Shown: positions 1-9,272, numbered from the stretch's first letter. The stretch: 64,000 nt of DNA from Ichthyenterobacterium magnum (GCF_003610635.1 NZ_RAQJ01000001.1:62001-126000); one strand, 5' to 3'. The notes: a model not told the origin generated them from the letters alone. Numbers and translations are program-made.

Positions 1-785
1 GCATCTTTTCTTGACCATTTAATACCATCTATAGACTCAGCATATCCAATTCTATATGAGCAATTTTTGTCTATTCTATAACCTTTTGCTTTTCTGTAGC
101 CATACCACATTTTATAGATATTATCTTCTTTTAATACTGAAGCACTTACAATCCCGCCTTCCTCTTCATTTTTAAAATCTATAGCAATAACACCTTGCCT
201 TTTCCAGTTTATTCCATCTTTTGACTCAGCATACTTAATATGGTAAAACGGTTCTAATTTTGAATCGATAAATTCCCACTTTACACATGACAAATACCAC
301 ATTTTCCATGTACCATTTTCAATAACTACATTAGAAGTTCCAGTAAAATAAGGTTCTAAATGTGTTGATGGTAAAATCGAACCTTCAAATTGTCTTTTAA
401 AAGTCACTCCATCATCTTCACTTACAGCCAATCCAATTGAATTATGGTAAGGAACAGTTTGTTTAACTGTCCAACCTATATAATAAAGGTATTTTAAATT
501 TCCATATTTGATGATTGACGAAGGCATAAGTCCACTATCATCAAAAGTGCCAATATTTCCAAAATCAAAAAGAAACTTATCATTTCGATATAAGATATTA
601 TTTGGGTTACCTGCTTCAACTTCTATATAACTTATTTGACTTTGACCTTTTATATTTCTGGTAGCGTAATAGATTCTCCAAATCTCATCGTTGAGCTTAT
701 CAACCACTGGACATTGCGCATGTGTTTTATTCCATTCAAATTGACCATCAACATTAAAGATTAATCCTTTTTTAATCCACTTCAT
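1..785 (-). CDS. Beta-propeller glycosidase-like protein (GH32/43-like), C-terminus cut off
   Basis: The gene starts at the ATG at 785-783 and runs off the window edge; I translated 261 codons. The protein repeats short blocks of the type YAxSxDGxxW, with WKMWY and MWYGYR between them. This is the usual look of five-bladed propeller glycosidases (GH32/GH43/GH130-like). No signal peptide is visible, so it probably acts in the cytoplasm. Its ATG overlaps the TGA of the upstream acyltransferase gene (ATGA), so it belongs to the glycan operon. Such proteins often sit in flavobacterial O-antigen or capsule loci, where their substrate is unknown. I cannot identify the catalytic acids with confidence, and a transferase-like or binding role is possible. 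Confidence 0.7.
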   Translation of the reverse strand, partial: MKWIKKGLIFNVDGQFEWNKTHAQCPVVDKLNDEIWRIYYATRNIKGQSQISYIEVEAGNPNNILYRNDKFLFDFGNIGTFDDSGLMPSSIIKYGNLKYLYYIGWTVKQTVPYHNSIGLAVSEDDGVTFKRQFEGSILPSTHLEPYFTGTSNVVIENGTWKMWYLSCVKWEFIDSKLEPFYHIKYAESKDGINWKRQGVIAIDFKNEEEGGIVSASVLKEDNIYKMWYGYRKAKGYRIDKNCSYRIGYAESIDGIKWSRKD

Positions 786-1444
786 ATATCTAGCTCTAAA
801 CTGTCTTTACTCTCTAATTTTTTAGCAGGATTACCTACATAAACACCCCAAGCATCTGTGTTTTTAGTTATAGAAGCCGACATTGCTACTAAACTGCCTT
901 CTGCTAAAACAATGCCATCTCTAATGGTAGCATTTACTCCAAAAAAACAATTAGACTCAACTATACAATGACCAGATAAAACCACATGAGATGTAAACAT
1001 AACATGATCTTTAATAACAGAATGATGTCCTATATGATTACCACTCCAAAGAATTACATTATTTCCTATTTTAGTAAAAGGTTGTATGGTATTATTTTCT
1101 AAAATAAAACAATTATCTCCAATTTGGTTATCAAAAACAGTTGCTTTAGAACTAATATAACTTATAAAACTATATCCTTTATGCTGAGCTTCTAAGTAAA
1201 CTTTTTCTCTAATCTTGTTCATTTTTTTGGGAGACATTGGGGCAAAGAACTCAAACTTTGAAGGTGGATAACTTGTTTCTACATTTTCAAATTCAACTAT
1301 GGGCAAGCCTCTAAATAGCTTAATTTCTGGCATATATGCTTTATGCAAGCAAAATGCAACAACTTCATGCTCAGAATCATGCTCTAAATAATAATGTGCT
1401 AATTCAGCAAAGTCTTGAATTCCAAAAATAATAACTTTAGCCAT
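782..1444 (-). CDS. NeuD/PglD-type sugar O- or N-acyltransferase
   Basis: The 220-residue protein has the NeuD/PglD layout. An N-terminal Rossmann-like domain (residues 1-90, starting MAKVIIFGIQDFAE) is followed by a left-handed beta-helix of hexapeptide repeats (about residues 95-205). The histidine cluster NHIGHHS in the helix fits the catalytic base of the family. Members transfer an acetyl group from acetyl-CoA to an amino or hydroxyl group of a nucleotide sugar. With the DegT aminotransferase three genes upstream it could complete an N-acetylated amino sugar, as PglE and PglD do. The substrate cannot be read from sequence. It is separated by 5 bp from the preceding methyltransferase gene. 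Confidence 0.85.
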   Translation of the reverse strand: MAKVIIFGIQDFAELAHYYLEHDSEHEVVAFCLHKAYMPEIKLFRGLPIVEFENVETSYPPSKFEFFAPMSPKKMNKIREKVYLEAQHKGYSFISYISSKATVFDNQIGDNCFILENNTIQPFTKIGNNVILWSGNHIGHHSVIKDHVMFTSHVVLSGHCIVESNCFFGVNATIRDGIVLAEGSLVAMSASITKNTDAWGVYVGNPAKKLESKDSLELDI

Positions 1445-1449
1445 CCAAA

Positions 1450-2088
1450 CTATTTTTTAAAAACATAAACTGTATATTCAAATAACCCATAATCATTACG
1501 AATAATAAAATTTCTTGTTAATTTTTTTGATAAAAAATCACTTAATGCATCTAAAGAAACATGAAACAAATCGTCTCTTTCCCATTCTACAGTTTTAGAC
1601 ATCACATTAAATGCAAAACCTTTTTTTGTTTTGCTATAAATAACTGCAATTAATTTTGTGAAATAGTTCCACATTTCATCAAAAGAAAGTTCTCTTTTTT
1701 CTGTAAATATGCCATTCATTATTACGTAATCAAAATTTGGAATACTTTTATTAGAATCTAAAATATCAACACAATAAAATGTACTATTTGGGTATTTATT
1801 TTTTGCTATATCAATAAATTTTTGTGAAATATCTAAACCTATATAACTAATGTTATGATAGTTTTTTCTGTCCAAAAAACCAAAAAGATGTGCTGTTCCA
1901 CAGCCAAAGTCTAGCAGTGACACTTTATTATCAGAATCATTATTAATTCTAATAATATCAACCATTACTTCGTAACGTTTATCAACATCTTCCAGTTTAG
2001 GCCAATCGACACCAAGATGCGTATCTCCATGCTTTTTTAAACAATTCTCATAATGCTTAACAATCTTTTTATAACCATCCTCTTTCAT
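1450..2088 (-). CDS. Class I SAM-dependent methyltransferase of the glycan locus
   Basis: The protein has 212 residues. Motif I of class I methyltransferases, LLDFGCGT, lies at residues 58-65. An acidic end of strand 2 follows (YIGLDIS), then a motif-IV-like segment FDYVIMNG. It should bind S-adenosylmethionine in the cytoplasm. Given its place between WbqC and the acyltransferase it probably methylates a sugar or glycan intermediate. The start overlaps the end of the WbqC gene by 4 bp, which indicates translational coupling. The acceptor is unknown. The gene is very AT-rich, like its neighbours from 0.8 to 5.6 kb. Confidence 0.82.
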   Translation of the reverse strand: MKEDGYKKIVKHYENCLKKHGDTHLGVDWPKLEDVDKRYEVMVDIIRINNDSDNKVSLLDFGCGTAHLFGFLDRKNYHNISYIGLDISQKFIDIAKNKYPNSTFYCVDILDSNKSIPNFDYVIMNGIFTEKRELSFDEMWNYFTKLIAVIYSKTKKGFAFNVMSKTVEWERDDLFHVSLDALSDFLSKKLTRNFIIRNDYGLFEYTVYVFKK

Positions 2089-2789
2089 AATAATTCATAA
2101 TTATTAAGTAACTGCTTAACGCTGTTTATAGAATTAAACATTAAAACATCTATAATTGATAACCAAGGTACAAAATCATTATTGAACTGCTTATAAGGTA
2201 TTGCATTGGGTTTTAAAAAGTTCAAATCTATATTATGAACTTTAAACTTTGGTTTTTCATATAAATCAACACCACCTATTGGATTAATATATTGGATAGC
2301 TTTTTCTTTTTTACAAATTGTAATTATTCTGTTTTCTCCTTTTAAAGAAATAGAATCGTGATGAGATATTGAGCTATATTTAAATGTTGTATTTAGGTTT
2401 AAGTATTTTGCAACAAGCATTGTGCTTTCTGCTGCCATAACTGAAATAGTTTTTTTATTATCTAAACAAAAAAAGTTTTCTAATAATGGATAAATATTTT
2501 TAAAATATGGTGCTTTATTATAATTATGCTTAATAGTGAAGAGTAATTTTGAGATCTCCTTCGAGTCAAAATTTAATTCTGTTTTATTAATAAATTTATT
2601 CTGACTTATTTTTTTACAAGAGATTGTAAATGGAGATCTTTCTCCTTTAATTAATAAATTATTTCTGTTTATAAATCCTTTTTTTATAAAATTTACATCA
2701 TCAAAAAACACAAAAGTATCTACTGCATTTATTAACTGAAAATAGCCAATATATGGAAATATGTAGGGCTGCATTATTGCTACTTTCAT
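2085..2789 (-). CDS. WbqC family protein
   Basis: The 234-residue protein begins with the family signature MQPYIFPYIGYFQLI (residues 6-20) and continues with FFDDVNFIKKGFINRN, typical of WbqC. The family occurs in O-antigen and capsule clusters across proteobacteria and Bacteroidota. Its exact reaction is not settled; a role in making or transferring an acylated amino sugar has been proposed from gene context. Length is normal for the family. The gene overlaps its neighbours by 4 bp on both sides (2085-2088 and 2786-2789), so it is made in step with the DegT aminotransferase and the methyltransferase. Confidence 0.88.
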   Translation of the reverse strand: MKVAIMQPYIFPYIGYFQLINAVDTFVFFDDVNFIKKGFINRNNLLIKGERSPFTISCKKISQNKFINKTELNFDSKEISKLLFTIKHNYNKAPYFKNIYPLLENFFCLDNKKTISVMAAESTMLVAKYLNLNTTFKYSSISHHDSISLKGENRIITICKKEKAIQYINPIGGVDLYEKPKFKVHNIDLNFLKPNAIPYKQFNNDFVPWLSIIDVLMFNSINSVKQLLNNYELL

Positions 2790-3859
2790 AATTGCTTTAA
2801 TACTAATGCTATAATTTTATTGACATCAATTATAGGCAAATCATAAAATAAAGGTAAGCATAACACTCGTTTAGATATCGTATCAGAAATTGGCTGAGAA
2901 ACCTTATTTACATAGTCTAAATTATTTAAACTAGGATAGAAGTAACGTCTTGTAAAAATTTGTTCTTTTTCTAAAGCTGCTTTTACGTTTAATAATTGAG
3001 TTTCGTTTTTAAAAATTACAGGAAAGTAACTATAATTCCAATTAGTATTCTTTCTAATTTTTAGTGATTGCAATTCTGTCTTACTAAATGCACTTGAATA
3101 AGCTTCACAAATAGCCTTTCTTTTATCTATAACATCTTCAATATATGGCAATACAGCTAATCCCATTGCAGCTTGCAACTCACTCATTTTGGCATTAACA
3201 CCAATACCTTGAATACTTTCCGGTCCTTGATGTCCAAAATTGTGATGATAAAATAAAGTATCATGTATTGCTTTTGAATTGGTAAACATAGCGCCTCCTT
3301 CTCCTGTGTGAAATAACTTAGTGGCATGGAAACTACAAGTACTTATATCACCATAATTAAATATGGACTGACCTTTATAAGTAACTCCAAAACAATGTGC
3401 CGCATCATAAACTACTTTTAAATTGTGTTTCTTTGCAATGACTTCAATGGCTTTGACATCACATGGGTTTCCAAAAACATGAGTTGCAAAAATAGCTGTA
3501 GTTTTTGTGGTAATAGCAGCTTCTATTTTTGTTTCATCAATCGTTAAATATTCTGGGTGAATATCAACAAATATTGGTGTACAACCTTCCCAAACAATAC
3601 TACTTGTAGTAGCAACATAACTAAAGGGTGTGGTGATTATTTCTCCTGTTAACCCTAAGGCTTTAATGGCAATTTGTAATGGCAATGTCCCGTTGGTGGT
3701 TGCAATGATGTTTGGAACTTGTAATTTTTTTTTTAGCCTTTCTTCTAGTTCTTTTACTAATACACCTCTATTAGTTATCCAACCAATATCCCAAGCTTGT
3801 TTTAAAATAGCTTGATATTCCTCTTGTGGTGGTAAAAATGTTTTAGTAACATTTATCAT
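2786..3859 (-). CDS. DegT/DnrJ/EryC1/StrS sugar aminotransferase
   Basis: The 357-residue protein is a PLP-dependent aminotransferase of the DegT family. It probably converts a nucleotide-linked keto sugar to an amino sugar with glutamate or glutamine as donor. The PLP-contacting aspartate sits in VVYDAAHCFG (D152) and the Schiff-base lysine in SFHATKLFHTGEGG (K181). The N-terminal substrate region TTNGTLPLQIAIKALG is also typical. No matching 4,6-dehydratase is visible inside the window, so the keto-sugar supplier may lie beyond base 1 or elsewhere. It lies directly after the FkbM gene with no gap. The specific sugar cannot be assigned. Confidence 0.9.
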   Translation of the reverse strand: MINVTKTFLPPQEEYQAILKQAWDIGWITNRGVLVKELEERLKKKLQVPNIIATTNGTLPLQIAIKALGLTGEIITTPFSYVATTSSIVWEGCTPIFVDIHPEYLTIDETKIEAAITTKTTAIFATHVFGNPCDVKAIEVIAKKHNLKVVYDAAHCFGVTYKGQSIFNYGDISTCSFHATKLFHTGEGGAMFTNSKAIHDTLFYHHNFGHQGPESIQGIGVNAKMSELQAAMGLAVLPYIEDVIDKRKAICEAYSSAFSKTELQSLKIRKNTNWNYSYFPVIFKNETQLLNVKAALEKEQIFTRRYFYPSLNNLDYVNKVSQPISDTISKRVLCLPLFYDLPIIDVNKIIALVLKQL

Positions 3860-4993
3860 TTAGTAATTTTTTGGTTTAGCAAAACATATTGTTTCCTCAG
3901 AATGAATCGTATAATGACCTAAGAATATTTCGTAACCTAAATTTAAGTCCAAAATCCAATTAGGTATATTCACAAAGTCGTCAAAACTATGATAAGTTGC
4001 TATAGCTAATTTAGGCCTAAAAGTTTTAATGGTTTCAATAGCTCCTTCAAGTGCCATTGGTTCAGCTCCTTCTATATCCATTTTTATAAAATCTACTTTT
4101 TTAAGATTTTTTGATTTTACAAAATCATCTACTGAAATAGTTTTGCAGCTACCTGTTTGACCTTCAAATGGTTTAAGTTCAACTCTACTCCCAGGTCCAT
4201 TATCCATATAATAAATGGTATCCTCCGATTTTTTTGAAACAGGTAGTTGAATTAATTCAATTCTCTTTAGCAACATAGGGTTAAAGGATGTATTGATATT
4301 GAACAGTTTAATGTTGTTGGGAATAAATTCAAATGAAAATATTTTTCCATTATCGCCAGACTTATGGGCGAAATATAGAGCTGTATCTCCCCAACATGCG
4401 CCAATGTCCAAAACAACATCATCATTTTCAACAGCTACAATATCTTTATCATTAATTTTATAAGCATACTGTTCAATGATATAATCAATAGCTATCCCTA
4501 TTTCAGAAAAATATAATTTAATATCATAATCAATAGGCTCTAAATCAAACTTTTCGAGAATAAAATGCATGAAATTTGGGTCATACGTATCATTTGAATT
4601 GGATAATTTTTTTGCCTGTTCAATAGCATTCCAATATAGTACATTATTACGTGGTAATTTGACTTTTTTAAAGCCCAATAACCTATAAGCAATTAAACTA
4701 ATTAATAATTTTTTATCTTTCTTAGAAATAATGTCCCAAAGGGAATATATTCCGTGTAGGTAATCTTCAACAAATTCATCTGCTCTTTTATAATACAACT
4801 CAATTTCAGCATGATAGCCTATAGTTTTTTTTATTACCTTTTTTAAATTCTTCAAACTTACATTATGCTTTTTAGAATCATTTGTTTTTGATTCATAAGC
4901 TCCAAACCTATATTCATCATAGTTTTCAATTCCATAATTATTATTAATGGAATATCTAATTTTTTTATAAAGTGCCTTTTTAAAGTTACTCAT
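3860..4993 (-). CDS. FkbM family methyltransferase with N-terminal extension
   Basis: The 377-residue protein carries an FkbM-type methyltransferase domain in its C-terminal half: VLDIGACWGDTALYFA with the SAM-binding core at residues 195-202, then FSFEFIPNN and FIKMDIEGAE near residue 300. FkbM-family enzymes methylate sugar hydroxyls in polysaccharides and natural products. The first 180 residues are charged, lysine-rich and unlike a standard FkbM. They could hold an acceptor-binding domain. The gene lies 5 bp after wzt, in a strongly AT-rich stretch. A methylated terminal sugar would suit an ABC-exported glycan whose Wzt recognises a capped non-reducing end; that link is inference. Confidence 0.85.
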   Translation of the reverse strand: MSNFKKALYKKIRYSINNNYGIENYDEYRFGAYESKTNDSKKHNVSLKNLKKVIKKTIGYHAEIELYYKRADEFVEDYLHGIYSLWDIISKKDKKLLISLIAYRLLGFKKVKLPRNNVLYWNAIEQAKKLSNSNDTYDPNFMHFILEKFDLEPIDYDIKLYFSEIGIAIDYIIEQYAYKINDKDIVAVENDDVVLDIGACWGDTALYFAHKSGDNGKIFSFEFIPNNIKLFNINTSFNPMLLKRIELIQLPVSKKSEDTIYYMDNGPGSRVELKPFEGQTGSCKTISVDDFVKSKNLKKVDFIKMDIEGAEPMALEGAIETIKTFRPKLAIATYHSFDDFVNIPNWILDLNLGYEIFLGHYTIHSEETICFAKPKNY

Positions 4994-4998
4994 GCTAT

Positions 4999-6228
4999 TT
5001 AATTAACATATTTTAATTCTGAATCGATCAAATAAGGGTTCCAAATTTGGAGGTCATGATTCACTTGAAAGGTTATTGCCTTATGTACTTTATAAAAAAT
5101 ATTTTTAGATAATGTTTCGGAAGCACTAAACGTTATATTGTAAACTCCCTTTGATAAGTTTATATTTTTAATTTCAATAAGGAATTCAATTTCTGTATTG
5201 TGTTCTATCTCTTTTGTAATTTGTTTTAAAGGTATTATCTCTGCTATAGATCTTTGTTCTTTATCATAAATTGCAAAACTTAAAAATGGTGTTTTATTTA
5301 AGTTTACATTTTTTATTGTACACTTTAAGTTTATCGTGTCTCCCCAATTAATTTTATAAATCCCATTGTCGCTTTTTGCATTTTCTAAAGTAGCACTAAT
5401 CAATTCTAAAGAATTATCAGTAAAAACAACATCTGAGTCTTCATTTGTTAAAAAAGAATTATAATATAAATCTATACCTTTAGATACATTTTCGCCTTGA
5501 AATTCAGTTTTACCTTTACTCAATAAAATAATTTGATTACAAATTCTAGATATCATTGGCATACTATGAGATACAAAAATAACTGCTGTATTAGGTAAAA
5601 CAGTATCTATAGCTTTAAAGCATTTTAAAATAAATCCTAAATCCCCAACCGCCAATACCTCATCTATAATAAGTACATCTGGTTCCATTTGAGCGGCTAC
5701 TGCAAAACCTAAACGCACTTTCATTCCAGAACTATAATGTTGTACTGGCATATCAATAAATTCTTCTAGCTCAGCAAATTCAATTATGGCGTTTAATTTT
5801 TCATCTATTTCGTGTCGGCTAAAACCTAAAACTGCACCATTATTATAAATATTTTCGCGACCACTTAAAATAGGATTAAAACCTGCGCCTAGTTCTATTA
5901 GCGCACCCACACGACCTTTAATCGTGACTTTGCCTTCGTCAGGATTAATCAAGCCGTTTAGTATTTTTAACAAGGTTGATTTCCCTGCGCCATTATGGCC
6001 AATAAGCCCTAAACACTCACCACGACGCAACTCAAAACTAACATCTTTAACAGCCCAAAACTCTTTAGATCGTAATTCACTCCCCTGAGTACTCCCACGC
6101 ACACCACTTACCAAATCTTTGACACCATACCACAAGCCTGTTTTAAGGTCTTTGCAAAACTTCTTGCCCAAGCCTTCTACTTTTACTAGAACTTCCTCAC
6201 TTGCTGCTATGTGCTGCGTATCAAACAT
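4999..6228 (-). CDS. wzt: Polysaccharide ABC transporter ATP-binding protein with C-terminal recognition domain (Wzt-like)
   Basis: This is the ATPase of the Wzm/Wzt exporter, 409 residues. The nucleotide-binding domain shows Walker A GHNGAGKST (77-85), signature YSSGMK (165-170), Walker B DVLIIDE (184-190) and the switch histidine in FVSHS (H221). Residues 270-409 form an extra beta-rich domain of the Wzt-C type, which in known systems binds the finished glycan. The N-terminal ~30 residues precede the usual start, but the ATG is well placed. Composition changes within the gene: selected rows near 5.16-5.34 kb are about 20-25% GC, while rows near 5.64, 5.88 and 6.0 kb are 40-52%. This suggests that the substrate-recognition half has been exchanged. 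Confidence 0.93.
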   Translation of the reverse strand: MFDTQHIAASEEVLVKVEGLGKKFCKDLKTGLWYGVKDLVSGVRGSTQGSELRSKEFWAVKDVSFELRRGECLGLIGHNGAGKSTLLKILNGLINPDEGKVTIKGRVGALIELGAGFNPILSGRENIYNNGAVLGFSRHEIDEKLNAIIEFAELEEFIDMPVQHYSSGMKVRLGFAVAAQMEPDVLIIDEVLAVGDLGFILKCFKAIDTVLPNTAVIFVSHSMPMISRICNQIILLSKGKTEFQGENVSKGIDLYYNSFLTNEDSDVVFTDNSLELISATLENAKSDNGIYKINWGDTINLKCTIKNVNLNKTPFLSFAIYDKEQRSIAEIIPLKQITKEIEHNTEIEFLIEIKNINLSKGVYNITFSASETLSKNIFYKVHKAITFQVNHDLQIWNPYLIDSELKYVN

Positions 6229-6316
6229 ATCTATTTATAAACTCTTTTTTCTTTATTTTATCCTCTTTCTTCTTCTCCATATTCCCACTATTCACTTTAA
6301 ACTCAATTTCATCATC

Positions 6317-7162
6317 CTAAGCACTCAACCGCTCCACAATAATTGGGATTGAAATTCTATAAATAACCAAACCAATAAACAACAAAGGCACACAAACAGC
6401 TAAAACAACTAAAAAATAAGTTAAGTATTCTGGGCTTAAACCAACTGCCAAATCGCGTGCTGTTAAAACAATAGGTGTTATAGGGTTCCACGTCATAATA
6501 CTTTGCATCATACCGCTTTTTGGTATCGCATATACCACAGGAGTAACATACATTAAAAACTGCATCCCAAAAGTAATAATCTTACCTATATCTTTATACA
6601 ACAACCCCATAGGTGTTACAAACAAGCCAAGGGTAGTCCCAAAAAGGATAGCACCTAAAATGGCAACAGGAAACAATAACAAACTCCAATGAAAGCCTAC
6701 GCCATAAAAAAATACAAATAAAACTAAGAGTAAAACCTTAATAGAGCTATCAAATAATAACTTATAAATACCAGACACAATCAAAGCCTCCTTAGGAAAG
6801 TTAATTTTACTAAGAATACCTTTAGCAGCATTGGTATTTTGAATAGGTGAGTTAATAGACGCTACAACAACAGACCATATTAAAGTCCCTGAAAATGCAT
6901 AAACCGGATAAGGTATACCTGTATCAGATAACTTAATAGTACCACTACTATTTAAAAAAATCCAAACAAAAGCAGTTGCTATTGGTGTTATCAAAGCCCA
7001 AACTATACCTAAGTACGATTGTCTATACTGAGCAGTAATATCGCGTTTTGCTAGTTGTCGAGCCAAAAAACGAGATTGATACATATCTTGCAAACTGGCT
7101 TTTAAAAGCGTACCAATTTTAAGAGTACGCTGTTTTTGATAAATGCGAGTTTCTAACGCCAT
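6317..7162 (-). CDS. wzm: Polysaccharide ABC transporter permease (Wzm-like)
   Basis: The 281-residue membrane protein is of the ABC-2 type, with the conserved cytoplasmic entry QLAKRDITAQYRQSYLG followed by about six hydrophobic segments. It pairs with the ATPase 88 bp downstream to move a lipid-linked polysaccharide across the inner membrane. It keeps the family sequence WNPITPIVLTARDLAVG before the last helices. An ABC exporter beside Wza- and Wzc-like genes is a mixed layout: Wza/Wzc usually serve Wzy- or ABC-dependent capsules. No Wzx or Wzy is seen in this window. Composition is higher in GC than in the decoration genes. Confidence 0.93.
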   Translation of the reverse strand: MALETRIYQKQRTLKIGTLLKASLQDMYQSRFLARQLAKRDITAQYRQSYLGIVWALITPIATAFVWIFLNSSGTIKLSDTGIPYPVYAFSGTLIWSVVVASINSPIQNTNAAKGILSKINFPKEALIVSGIYKLLFDSSIKVLLLVLFVFFYGVGFHWSLLLFPVAILGAILFGTTLGLFVTPMGLLYKDIGKIITFGMQFLMYVTPVVYAIPKSGMMQSIMTWNPITPIVLTARDLAVGLSPEYLTYFLVVLAVCVPLLFIGLVIYRISIPIIVERLSA

Positions 7163-7311
7163 AGATACTTTAAACTAATCCTATATTGATTGGAGCTAAT
7201 ATACTAAATGCATTAGAAATTTCCAGTAGCTCATACAGTTAATTTTGAGTGTAGTATATAGAGTAAATATCGTTTTTAAAACCATAGATATACATCAAAA
7301 AATACTGCACC

Positions 7312-8175
7312 TTAAAATCTAGAATTTCTATATATAACAACTTGACTTCTAGCTCCAAAACAACGTACACCTTTTGGTAACACCTTTTCTAGCTCTAATG
7401 CAATACGCTTAAAACGACCTGCATGCTTTTTGTTAACTGGCAACATCCTGCAAAAACGTTCAAAAATCCCTAAAGGGAGTATATCTACAGATCTAAACAA
7501 TCGATTGCCAACATTCTTATAATGGCGGGAGCTATTATCTCGTGGCGGATGTGGATCTGCGGCTTCCCATGCTTTAAAGGCTTTTGGCTGTAACCATTTT
7601 GATGGACGGTCATTCATAGGCACCGCCCAACGCAACTCATCTAAAACCTTACTATTTACTGCAGTTTCAAAAAAACGAGCTTCTCCATCTGGTTTTAAAA
7701 CGCGAGAAACTAACTTTAATATTTCAAATTCTAAATCTAAGGTGAGATGATGTAAAAAAGCTTTTCCTATAACAAAATCAAAACATTGTGCTTCCAAATT
7801 AGTTTTTGTAAAGTCTCCACTAATAAACGTGATGTTATGCTTAAAAGGATAGCTTTTGTTAAGCGCAGCTATGATAGTACCACTACGATCAGATATATCA
7901 TTTGCAACAACCTTTGCCCCTAAAGCAGCCATAATAGCCACATTAACACAATCGCCACAACCCAACTCCAAAATAGTTTTACCTTTAATACGCTCTTTAA
8001 ATCCGTTAGCATACATACCAACCCAACTAATATCCGATCTCGTAGCTGCTTTTAAATAACGGTCTACATGATTTAATATTTGTAATATCGCTTTAATATT
8101 AACCGCCTTGTATTGCGCATCATAGTGCAACTTATTATGATTAATAGTCGTTTGGGTAGTATTAGGCATTTCCAT
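7312..8175 (-). CDS. Class I SAM-dependent methyltransferase
   Basis: The 287-residue protein has motif I LELGCGD (69-75) and a motif II acidic residue in VVANDIS. It continues with FDFVIGKAFLHHLTLD and LKPDGEARFFE, all standard for small-molecule methyltransferases. It stands alone in spacing, with 149 bp to wzm and 161 bp to the SDR upstream. It is therefore likely transcribed with the locus but not translationally coupled. A role in modifying a sugar, a lipid carrier or another cluster product is possible. The sequence alone does not say which. No membrane segment is seen. Confidence 0.8.
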   Translation of the reverse strand: MEMPNTTQTTINHNKLHYDAQYKAVNIKAILQILNHVDRYLKAATRSDISWVGMYANGFKERIKGKTILELGCGDCVNVAIMAALGAKVVANDISDRSGTIIAALNKSYPFKHNITFISGDFTKTNLEAQCFDFVIGKAFLHHLTLDLEFEILKLVSRVLKPDGEARFFETAVNSKVLDELRWAVPMNDRPSKWLQPKAFKAWEAADPHPPRDNSSRHYKNVGNRLFRSVDILPLGIFERFCRMLPVNKKHAGRFKRIALELEKVLPKGVRCFGARSQVVIYRNSRF

Positions 8176-8336
8176 TATAATACAGCATTAAGGCGTCTTT
8201 TTACCAAAAAAAGCAATGGTTTTATACTAAATCATTACACTCCTAGCTAATAATAAAAAGGCTTACAATAGATTTAAGGTTCTAAAATAAAATAAATACA
8301 GATGCACTCCTAATATTTATTGGCACAAAATACGTA

Positions 8337-9272
8337 CTAAACGGTAGAGTGCTCTTTATGCAAATGAATGAGATTGATGATGCCTTCATCCAATGTAGTT
8401 AACCTTCTATCTAAAAGGGCTTTCATTTTAGAAATGTCTGGACATCGACGTTTCATATCGCCTTCTTTTAAGGCAGGTAAATGTATAATGTCTGAGCTTG
8501 AATGCGTTATTCGTTTTATAATTCGAGCCAATTCTAGTATGGTAATTTCCTTATCATTACCTACATTTAAAACATCATTTACATAAGCATCTTGTAACAT
8601 GGTGTTAACACAAGCGTGAATGGTATCGTTAATATAACAAAAGGAACGTGTTTGCAGACCACTACCATAAATCTCTATAGGCTCATTTTTTAATGCCGCT
8701 TTTATAAACCTAGGGATTACAAAATCTTCACTTTGATGTGGACCATAGGTATTAAAAAACCTAAAAATAGTATAGTCTAAACCATAGGCTTTTTGGTACG
8801 ATCTAAAAAATGCCTCGCCTACGTTTTTAACAATAGCATAAGGCAATCTCGAATTTAATGGTGTGGTATTCTCATTTTGAGGTATTTCAAAAGGTTCGCC
8901 ATATACTTCAGAAGAACTAGAATAAAACACACGCTTTACTCCAGAGTTTTTAGATAATGACAGTACGTTTTTAATGCCTTCTATATCATTTAAAACCAAA
9001 ATTGGGTGTTCTAAAGTACGCTTTACACCTACTACTGCTGCAAAATGAAACACATAATCAAAATCATAACGCCCAAAAATAGGCACAACATCTTCATACT
9101 TATTAATATTTGCGTTAATAAATTTTACAGTATCGTACTTTGGAATTTTGTCTAAACTACCTGTTAATAGATTATCGACAATTACTATAGTATGGTTTTT
9201 ATTAACCGATAACTGTTCAGCCAATGCACTACCAATATTACCTGCGCCTCCAGTAATTAAAATGTTTGACAT
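8337..9272 (-). CDS. Extended SDR, NAD-dependent nucleotide-sugar epimerase/dehydratase
   Basis: The 311-residue extended short-chain dehydrogenase/reductase has the cofactor loop GGAGNIG (8-14). The catalytic pair is YAIVK (Y145, K149) with the serines of YSSSSEVYG upstream. It most resembles UDP-glucuronate decarboxylases and UDP-sugar epimerases (RFFNTYGPHQ, YGSGLQTRSF), acting on a UDP-sugar in the cytoplasm. It is separated from the next gene upstream by 165 bp, in which I see no strong promoter or terminator. Which sugar it makes cannot be decided without structure-based comparison. Confidence 0.82.
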   Translation of the reverse strand: MSNILITGGAGNIGSALAEQLSVNKNHTIVIVDNLLTGSLDKIPKYDTVKFINANINKYEDVVPIFGRYDFDYVFHFAAVVGVKRTLEHPILVLNDIEGIKNVLSLSKNSGVKRVFYSSSSEVYGEPFEIPQNENTTPLNSRLPYAIVKNVGEAFFRSYQKAYGLDYTIFRFFNTYGPHQSEDFVIPRFIKAALKNEPIEIYGSGLQTRSFCYINDTIHACVNTMLQDAYVNDVLNVGNDKEITILELARIIKRITHSSSDIIHLPALKEGDMKRRCPDISKMKALLDRRLTTLDEGIINLIHLHKEHSTV

